DNA of 64,000 nucleotides from Ottowia beijingensis (GTDB lineage Bacteria; Pseudomonadota; Gammaproteobacteria; Burkholderiales; Burkholderiaceae_C), in the NCBI RefSeq assembly GCF_013423955.1, contig NZ_JACCKX010000001.1, positions 1,426,001-1,490,000 of the forward strand, given 5' to 3'. Below are positions 58,350-64,000 of this stretch, piece by piece (the stretch's first letter is position 1; each line of letters begins with the position of its first letter). A program made the translations under genes and the position numbers. The notes under the pieces were generated by a model, which saw only the letters and a program-made list of their open reading frames with translations, searched no databases and had not been told where the DNA came from.

Positions 58350-59353
58350 CACGCCACCGTCAACTTCACCAGCACACCCGGACGATGGCACATCGGCAGC
58401 GGGTTGGACTGCGTGTGCAGATCGGTGCCCCGGTCGAACTTGCGCGGCTCCTGCTTGGCGTACAGCGGCTGGCCGACCGTGTTGACGGTTTCGTTGAAAT
58501 CCGCCGGTGCGAAGTAGGTGCCGAAGGTGTCGATGGTGCCCAGCGGGAAGGCATGAGCCTCGCCAGCGGCGATGAAACGGCGTACGGTTCCGCTGGCATC
58601 GGTGGCCTGACCCCGGTACTCCTCGAAGGTGATACCGCCGTAGGTAAAGCCGCGACGCACGTCGTTGATGAGGATTGCCCCGTTCTGCCAGTTCTCGAAG
58701 GCCTTCTCGACCTTGGCGTGGCCGGTGAGCGCGGCGAAGAACTCCGGCGAGCACAGGCAATGGACACCATTCATGAACTCGCCTTTGAGGTTCTCCTCGA
58801 TGGTTGCCAGCACCGTGGTGCACTTGGCTTTCACATTGGTGCCCGCCGTGCCCAGCTCGAAGGCCACCGCCTGCTGGGTGATATCGAAGGCATCGAACAG
58901 GTCGTAGAGAACCGAGCCGTCCGCGTCGAGGATCACGCCCTTGAGCGCACCCATGCGCAGGTGCTCCAGCGTGATCGCATGCTTGTTGCGCATCGTCTCC
59001 AGATGGCGCGCGATCACGCCTGCCACCGTCTCGGTTTCGGTTTCCGAGCCGAAGGCACGGATGCCTTGGACTTCCTCCGGCAGCACCACGTCGTCGTGCG
59101 GGATGTGCGGCACCACGAAAGAGCGCAGCTTGCGTTTTCCACGCACGCCAACCGTGCCGGGTGAACCCGGTGGCAGCGTAGGCAGCAAGTTGAGCACGCC
59201 GTTCATTTCCTCGACGACGATCTGGCGCTGCCGTACCGGCTTGGACGGCATCAGGTTCAGTTCTTCCAGACGCCCGTAGCGGTTGGGCAGGATGTTGATG
59301 GCGGCGGTCAGCGCCGTCATCGAGAAGGCGGGATTGCTGAAGGGGTTGTTCAT
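58349..59353 (-). CDS. Major capsid protein, lambda gpE family
   Basis: A 334-residue protein matching Phage_cap_E: MNNPFSNPAFSMTALTAAIN, LRSFVVPHIPHDDVVLPEEV, GVILDADGSVLYDLFDAF, FALTGHAKVEKAF-like region and FNETVNTVGQPLYAKQEPR. It forms the HK97-fold shell. It follows the decoration protein by two bases, the lambda order. Confidence 0.92.
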   Translation of the reverse strand: MNNPFSNPAFSMTALTAAINILPNRYGRLEELNLMPSKPVRQRQIVVEEMNGVLNLLPTLPPGSPGTVGVRGKRKLRSFVVPHIPHDDVVLPEEVQGIRAFGSETETETVAGVIARHLETMRNKHAITLEHLRMGALKGVILDADGSVLYDLFDAFDITQQAVAFELGTAGTNVKAKCTTVLATIEENLKGEFMNGVHCLCSPEFFAALTGHAKVEKAFENWQNGAILINDVRRGFTYGGITFEEYRGQATDASGTVRRFIAAGEAHAFPLGTIDTFGTYFAPADFNETVNTVGQPLYAKQEPRKFDRGTDLHTQSNPLPMCHRPGVLVKLTVA

Positions 59354-59355
59354 GG

Positions 59356-59733
59356 TCAGGCTCCTTGGCGAACGAGCACGCCCAGCGCCTTAAGCTGCGC
59401 AATGGCGGTGAGTTTTTCGGCGGTGGTGATGGCGTCGGGCCACGCGAGCGCATGGTGGGCGACGATGGCGTGACGCGCGACGACGAGACCGTCGTCACGG
59501 TCGATCAAGGTGGCGTCGCAGGCCTGCAGCAGCACGCCAGCGGCGACCTGCGTGCCGTCTTCTGCGGACGGATCGAGCTGTTTGAACTTGGCCGTTGCGG
59601 TGACGATGCCGACCACCGTGCCCAGCGGCAGGTTCTGGCCCGAAGCGACCGTGACGCGGTCGCGCGAGTAAAGGTTGGGGGCTTCGTACTTGAGCAGGTC
59701 GCCCAGGTTCAGAGGTTCGGCGAGAGCGGGCAT
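59356..59733 (-). CDS. Head decoration protein, lambda gpD family
   Basis: A 125-residue protein with VTVASGQNLPLGTVVGIVTA, AAGVLLQACDATLID and LVVARHAIVAHHALAWPD, the pattern of the HDPD family. Trimers stabilise the expanded capsid. It lies one base after the protease stop. Confidence 0.85.
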   Translation of the reverse strand: MPALAEPLNLGDLLKYEAPNLYSRDRVTVASGQNLPLGTVVGIVTATAKFKQLDPSAEDGTQVAAGVLLQACDATLIDRDDGLVVARHAIVAHHALAWPDAITTAEKLTAIAQLKALGVLVRQGA

Positions 59734-59734
59734 C

Positions 59735-60082
59735 TCAGATCTCCTTCTTGGTGGATTGCGCTGCGATCTGCTTGGCGGCGTCGATCAGCGGATTGCTGGC
59801 CACAGGGCGCGCGGCATCGGGGGCGATGCGGCTGGTGATTTCGGGACTGGCTTCGGCCTGCGCCGCAAGCAGTTGGCTGCGCACCTTGGCGGGCGAGGAC
59901 TGGGCTTCGAGGAAGCCCGCAATCAGGTCGGTTCGCCCGGCCAACGTGCAGGTCTGGGCGATTTCGACGGCGTCGGCCACGCTCAGCGCGGTGGCGGTGG
60001 AGGCGGCGGACGGTTGAGGAGGACTGCCAGCAGGATCAGCAAGAGGCCGATCAGGAGCAGCGGGGTCGGTTCGATCATTCAT
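59735..60082 (-). CDS. Internal scaffold protein, Nu3-like (nested start)
   Basis: ATG 60082 lies in frame inside the protease gene, and GGAG occurs six bases before it on the minus strand. Translation from it would give 115 residues (MNDRTDPAAPDRPL to QIAAQSTKKEI), mostly helical. Lambda makes its scaffold Nu3 from the same position in gpC. Confidence 0.6.
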   Translation of the reverse strand: MNDRTDPAAPDRPLADPAGSPPQPSAASTATALSVADAVEIAQTCTLAGRTDLIAGFLEAQSSPAKVRSQLLAAQAEASPEITSRIAPDAARPVASNPLIDAAKQIAAQSTKKEI

Positions 60083-60976
60083 GGAAGACTCCATCTGGTG
60101 GTTGCGAAGAAAGCCCGCTTGGCTGGCCGGAGCCACCTGAGTCGGGAGTGGGGAAAGCGATTGCGTGAGTTGCGTGAGCGCGTCGTCGAGGCTGCCGACG
60201 GCATCGGCAAGACCGGTGGCAACGGCGTCCGGTCCGAAGAACAGGCCCGCTTCGGTGGCGCGCACGGCGTCCGCATCGAGGCCGCGATGTCGAGCGACCG
60301 TCTCGACGAACAGCTCGTAGATGCGATCCACCTCGGCCTTGAGAACCGCGTGCGCGGCGTCGGAGAGCGGCTCGTGCGGGTTGAGGTCGTTCTTGCGCTC
60401 GCCCGCGAACACGGCGGTGTAACGAACACCGTCCTTGGCGTCCTTGACGGATTGATCGATGTGCATGGCGATGACGCCAATCGAGCCGATACCGCCGGTG
60501 CGCGCGACGAACACGCGGGTGGCGGCGGACGCCAGCGCATAGGCCGCCGAGAACGCCATGTCGTTGGCCACGGCCCAGACGGGCTTCACTTGCGACGCCA
60601 CGCGGATACGGTCGGCCAGATCGAACACGCCACCCGACTCGCCACCCGGCGAGTCGATGTCGAGCAGGATCGCAGCGACCTCGGGGCTGGTGAGCGCGGC
60701 GTCCAGTTGCGCGGCGATACCGGTGTAGCTGGCGAGACCCGATTCGGCCTCGAGGCCCGAGGTTCGGCGCACCAGCGTGCCGTGGATCGGGATGACGGCA
60801 ACCTTGCCGATCGGAGGCCCAGGCGCGCGGGCCGCAGGCGTGTAACCCACGGGCGCGGCGAGGTCGGCGAGGCCGATGCGCGCACCGAGCACGGAGAGGA
60901 TGATGTCGAGTTTCGGCCGATGAATCGCCAGCGGCACGCCGAACAGGCGCGCAGCCAGATGAGGTAGCAAAGTCAT
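59735..60976 (-). CDS. S49-type capsid maturation protease
   Basis: A 413-residue protein of the lambda gpC/SppA type. The fold is shown by VAVIPIHGTLVRRTSGLE, ILLDIDSPGGESGGVFDL, then the nucleophile in ANDMAFSAAYALASAA and GGIGSIGVIAMHIDQS. A Lys downstream acts as base. The last 115 residues are alanine/proline-rich and form a scaffold domain with its own start (see 59735-60082). It processes head proteins during prohead assembly. Confidence 0.9.
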   Translation of the reverse strand: MTLLPHLAARLFGVPLAIHRPKLDIILSVLGARIGLADLAAPVGYTPAARAPGPPIGKVAVIPIHGTLVRRTSGLEAESGLASYTGIAAQLDAALTSPEVAAILLDIDSPGGESGGVFDLADRIRVASQVKPVWAVANDMAFSAAYALASAATRVFVARTGGIGSIGVIAMHIDQSVKDAKDGVRYTAVFAGERKNDLNPHEPLSDAAHAVLKAEVDRIYELFVETVARHRGLDADAVRATEAGLFFGPDAVATGLADAVGSLDDALTQLTQSLSPLPTQVAPASQAGFLRNHQMESSMNDRTDPAAPDRPLADPAGSPPQPSAASTATALSVADAVEIAQTCTLAGRTDLIAGFLEAQSSPAKVRSQLLAAQAEASPEITSRIAPDAARPVASNPLIDAAKQIAAQSTKKEI

Positions 60977-61009
60977 GGGAATCCTTCGGGAAAGCGGTCA
61001 GGCAGCGAA

Positions 61010-62524
61010 TCAGGGAAGCGATTGGCTACCGGTGATGTCCGGCGCGTTGGCGCTGCGGTTGGGTTCCGAGCCGCCGCCTTCCTTCGACGTGTAGCGAGGA
61101 TCTGAGTCGAAGATCAGGCCGAGGTCGTCGGCGCGCTGGTTGTCGGCGGCGATCTCACGGTCGACGTCTTCGGCGTCGTAGCCGTTGGCCGAGATGGCTT
61201 CCGAGCGGCTCATCAGGCCGGCGCGGATAGCCAGCAACATCGCTTTGAATTCCTTCTCCGGGTCAACCCACTGCCAGCCCTGGGGAATCCACTTCACCGC
61301 GAGGTACTGGCGGCGACGGGCTGGCCCACCACGCGCAAAGCCCGGGGCATCCAGGGCCCCGGCGAGCACCGCCTGCTTCATCCAGGCCGCCCAGACCGGG
61401 CGGCACATCTGATGCACCAGCACGCCGTGCTGCACCATCTCGCAGCGACGCCGGAACTCCAGCATCCCGGCGCGGATGGACGAGTAGTTCACGCCGGTCA
61501 GATCGCCGGTCAACTGCTCGTAGGTGATGCCAATGGCGGCGGCAACCGCGCGGAACTGGGTGCGCAGGAATTCGGAGTACGAACCGCCAACGTCGGCCGG
61601 ATCGGAGAACTTGATGTCCTCTCCGGGCTCCAGAATCTGCAGCGTTCCCGGCTCCAGCCCGGCGAGCGCAATCCCGTCGGCGTCCGATGCGCCTTCGCCC
61701 ATCAGGTTGTCCTCGGGGCTGGCGCGCGTGACGAAACCCGCGAACATCGCGGCGGTTTTCTTGCGCACCAGCTCGGCGTCGTCGTACTGGTCGAGCTCGT
61801 TGAGCTTGACCAGGGCCCGCGACAGCCACGGCTCACCCCTGATCTGGCCCGGGCGCAGCACGCGGAACAGATGGATGATCTCCTTGGCATCGATGCGCAC
61901 CGTGTCCATCCCGCCCTGGCCCGACATCGGGGCCAGTCGGCCATCCTCCGGGTGTGATCGGTACAGGTGGTAGGCCACGCGCCGCCCCAGGCTGTCGAAC
62001 TCGATGCCAGAGCGCACGACGTTGCCGGACGGCAGATCGGTGTTCAGGTTGATGGGCAGGTGTTCGGGCTCCAGCAACTGGAGCTGCAGAGGCACCGACA
62101 GGCCATCCTCCGGACGGCGTGGCCGCAGTCGGATCAGGCATTCGCCACCTTCGAGCATCGCCCGACACGCCAGGGCCTGCAGGCCATAGAAGTCGGTCTG
62201 TCCGGCCGCGTCGGCTTCCTCGACCCAATCGCGCCACAGTGCCTGCACCTCGGCCTTGAACCGTTCGTCGCCAGACAGGCTTTGCGGCTTGATGCCAGTG
62301 CCGACCGCATTGGCTACGAAGGCTTCGATACCGGCCTGCGCCCAGGCATTGCGCCGAACGAGGTCCCGGCTCTTACCGCGCAGTTCGGCGTTAGTCGCCA
62401 GCATCGCGGCGACCGCACCCGGATTGCCGGGCATCCAAGCCAGCGAGCGACGACCACGACCTGCGGCTTCGTGTACCGGCGAGGCACCGAACAACCGGCG
62501 CACCGTTTGGGAGAACCACGCCAT
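61010..62524 (-). CDS. Portal protein, lambda gpB family
   Basis: A 504-residue protein from ATG 62524, one base after the gpW stop. MAWFSQTVRRLFGASPVHEA, RDLVRRNAWAQAGIEAFVAN, VGTGIKPQS, EIIHLFRVLRPGQIRGEPWL and GITYEQLTGDLTGVNYSSIR are lambda-portal features. It forms the dodecameric DNA entry vertex. Its C-terminal tail has polar residues for connector binding. Confidence 0.93.
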   Translation of the reverse strand: MAWFSQTVRRLFGASPVHEAAGRGRRSLAWMPGNPGAVAAMLATNAELRGKSRDLVRRNAWAQAGIEAFVANAVGTGIKPQSLSGDERFKAEVQALWRDWVEEADAAGQTDFYGLQALACRAMLEGGECLIRLRPRRPEDGLSVPLQLQLLEPEHLPINLNTDLPSGNVVRSGIEFDSLGRRVAYHLYRSHPEDGRLAPMSGQGGMDTVRIDAKEIIHLFRVLRPGQIRGEPWLSRALVKLNELDQYDDAELVRKKTAAMFAGFVTRASPEDNLMGEGASDADGIALAGLEPGTLQILEPGEDIKFSDPADVGGSYSEFLRTQFRAVAAAIGITYEQLTGDLTGVNYSSIRAGMLEFRRRCEMVQHGVLVHQMCRPVWAAWMKQAVLAGALDAPGFARGGPARRRQYLAVKWIPQGWQWVDPEKEFKAMLLAIRAGLMSRSEAISANGYDAEDVDREIAADNQRADDLGLIFDSDPRYTSKEGGGSEPNRSANAPDITGSQSLP

Positions 62525-62525
62525 C

Positions 62526-62747
62526 TCAGAACCCCTTGCGCGTGGTAATGCGGATCTGGCGGGGCGCACCGGGCAACAGCCCGGTCTCAGCCGCCTGCTG
62601 AAGCAGTCCCCGCCTGACTTCGCGGATGGCGGCCATCAATTCGTCGACAGAGCGGTACTCGACCGTCTTGTCGGCAAAGGTCACGCGCCGTTCGCCCTTG
62701 GCGAGCGCGGATTCCAAGGCCTGGAGCTGGGTTTCTGTATAGGCCAT
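62526..62747 (-). CDS. Head-tail joining protein gpW
   Basis: A 73-residue protein: MAYTETQLQALESALAKGER, then VTFADKTVEYRSVDELMAAI. It is a clear gpW match in length and sequence. It stabilises packaged heads before tails join. It overlaps the upstream gene stop (ATGA). Confidence 0.9.
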   Translation of the reverse strand: MAYTETQLQALESALAKGERRVTFADKTVEYRSVDELMAAIREVRRGLLQQAAETGLLPGAPRQIRITTRKGF

Positions 62748-63139
62748 CAGCGGTACACCACGAGATTGATTTCGGAGGAGTCATCGAACGACGTTGCTGT
62801 CGTCGCGCAGGAGATGTCGACGTACTGAGCGGTCTTCAGGTCAGAGCTGGCGCGTAAAACGGCTACACGCTGCTGGCCGCTGTTGCTGCTGCTGCGCGCG
62901 AGCGCCGTCCAGCAGTAGTTGGCGTCCGGCATCGCCACGGCGAAATGCACGCGGTATCGGCCCGCCGCCGTGCGCACGACGCTGGCCACATTGCGCGCGC
63001 TGGCGATCACGACCTGGCCATTGACGTAGCCGAAGCTGACCCACACCCGGGCAAGGCCGGGATGTGTGGCGTCGATCTTGGACTTGACCTCGAAGCCGAT
63101 GCGCGCCGCCAAGGCGGCGATGCTGGAGGCGAGGCTCAT
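62747..63139 (-). CDS. Phage protein of unknown role, beta-rich
   Basis: A 130-residue protein, MSLASSIAALAARIGFEVKS to EINLVVYR, with VRTAAGRYRVHFAVAMPDAN and a strand-rich C-terminal part resembling tail fibre ends. Its start resembles that of the next gene upstream (MSLATRIESLVIRV). It sits between terminase and gpW, where lambda has only gpW. It overlaps both neighbours by one to four bases. Confidence 0.6.
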   Translation of the reverse strand: MSLASSIAALAARIGFEVKSKIDATHPGLARVWVSFGYVNGQVVIASARNVASVVRTAAGRYRVHFAVAMPDANYCWTALARSSSNSGQQRVAVLRASSDLKTAQYVDISCATTATSFDDSSEINLVVYR

Positions 63140-63630
63140 CAGGCCAGCACCCCGTCGAAGATCGCGACGAAGTCGGTGTCGGTGTTGCCGACATCGCTGG
63201 CCGCGACCGCACCGATGTTGGTGCAGGCCTGCAGTTGCTCGGCGACCGTCAGGGTCTGCGCCGCGTCGAAGCGCACACGCAGATTGACGGCGGCCAGGAG
63301 CGCGTCCAGACCCGTGCTGCCGTTCTGCAGGAGCTGCTGGATCTCGACCAAAGTGTCGTAAGCGGCGTCCGCGCCACCGAGGATGTCGGCCTTGAGCGCG
63401 TCGAGTAGCGACACGATCTTGTTCGACGAGTAGGTGGTGGAGGTGGCGATCTGGTTGTCGTCGATGGCGGTGGCGGCAAGCACCGCCGCCTTCAGCTCGT
63501 TGATCGCCGCGACCAGACTTGACTTGTCGGTGGTGGACAGGCTGGCGAGATTGCCTGCGGTCGCCCGGACGTCGTTGAACTCTTGGGCGACGCGGATGAC
63601 CAGGCTCTCGATGCGGGTGGCAAGACTCAT
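63139..63630 (-). CDS. Phage protein of unknown role, helical then repeated
   Basis: A 163-residue protein from ATG 63630: MSLATRIESLVIRVAQEFND, then LSTTDKSSLVAAINELKAAV and a helical C-terminal half. LSTTDKSSLVAAINEL is the kind of segment often found in tail fibre and virion-attached proteins. The gene stop abuts the next start. The function is not recognised. Confidence 0.6.
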   Translation of the reverse strand: MSLATRIESLVIRVAQEFNDVRATAGNLASLSTTDKSSLVAAINELKAAVLAATAIDDNQIATSTTYSSNKIVSLLDALKADILGGADAAYDTLVEIQQLLQNGSTGLDALLAAVNLRVRFDAAQTLTVAEQLQACTNIGAVAASDVGNTDTDFVAIFDGVLA

Positions 63631-63659
63631 GTGTTCTCCTTGGTTTGAAGCCGCCGCCG

Positions 63660-64000
63660 TCAGCGAAGCCAACGGCTTCGGATGACTCGTCGACCGGAAT
63701 TGCGGGTGCCAGAAGCAGCGAGGCCACCGCGTTGGGTGGCCTCGTTCAATTCGATGTCGTGGATGGGCGGTGGCTCATCCGGTGGGGGTGCTACCCCCAA
63801 TTGCCGCTCCAGTTCGCGCCAGTGGCGTTCCTCGAAGCGATCAAGTCCCGCGCTGGATGCGGCCGCGCGGGCGTAGACATAGCAGTCCAGGGCCTCGTTG
63901 CGCTCGCGCATCTTTTGCCACTCGCGCACCGGGAAGCCGTTGCGGTCGCGGCGGGTGATCAATTGCTCCGCGCAGAGCTGCTGGATGAGCTCGGCGTCGA
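63660..64000 (-). CDS. Terminase large subunit gpA, C-terminal part
   Basis: The gene enters from the right edge and stops at 63660. The visible end has ELIQQLCAEQLITRRDRNGF and REWQKMRERNEALDCYVYAR, the conserved C-terminal pattern of gpA-type terminases (RNEALD, YALAA-like), followed by a variable tail with WRELERQLGVAPPPDEPP. It cuts and packages phage DNA. Confidence 0.9.
   Translation of the reverse strand, partial: DAELIQQLCAEQLITRRDRNGFPVREWQKMRERNEALDCYVYARAAASSAGLDRFEERHWRELERQLGVAPPPDEPPPIHDIELNEATQRGGLAASGTRNSGRRVIRSRWLR

Overview
The window is a high-GC stretch of a proteobacterial chromosome, most likely from a beta- or gammaproteobacterium; the genus cannot be read from it. Nearly all of it is accessory DNA: the end of one prophage (1-187), a defence island of about 40 kb made of two related mobile modules (about 0.4-40.6 kb), and most of the late genes of a second, lambda-like siphophage on the minus strand (40.6-64 kb).

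Module 1 (about 0.4-15.7 kb) has an excisionase-type HTH gene, a Fic enzyme, an orphan AbiEi antitoxin, a small zinc-binding protein, a large serine recombinase and two ParB/RepB-like proteins. It continues with a damaged DUF3987 helicase and, on the minus strand, the DISARM core drmA-drmB-drmC. The DISARM genes have no methyltransferase beside them. A 104-bp remnant of a GmrSD-type gene and a phage-type HTH gene lacking its normal start lie directly upstream of drmA.

Module 2 (about 16-40.6 kb) repeats the same chassis: three HTH genes, AbiEi/AbiEii, zinc protein, serine recombinase and two ParB/RepB-like proteins. Its cargo is a fused ADP-ribosylglycohydrolase on the minus strand, then a long plus-strand operon: WYL regulator, SNF2 helicase, type III Mod-like methyltransferase, AAA ATPase, DUF4276 TOPRIM-like protein, Res-like helicase-nuclease, GmrSD-like DUF262-DUF1524 protein, zinc-ribbon protein and a DUF4917 protein. 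The helicase-methylase-ATPase set resembles the Hma defence system as I remember it. With drmABC, the SNF2 helicase and methylase could also supply the parts of a class 1 DISARM system.

The right-hand prophage runs from terminase (right edge) through gpW, portal, S49 protease/scaffold, decoration protein, major capsid, connector and terminator proteins, tail tube, chaperones, tape measure and tail tip to a lysis cassette (DUF6127 protein, holin, endolysin, Rz-like spanin) ending at 40649.

Many conserved genes are interrupted by single missing bases, usually in short homopolymer runs. Restoring them makes the gene lengths whole multiples of three, and the two recombinases become equal in length. 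These are probably sequencing or assembly errors, so most genes called frameshifted here are likely intact in the organism. Gene spans below run over such breaks.
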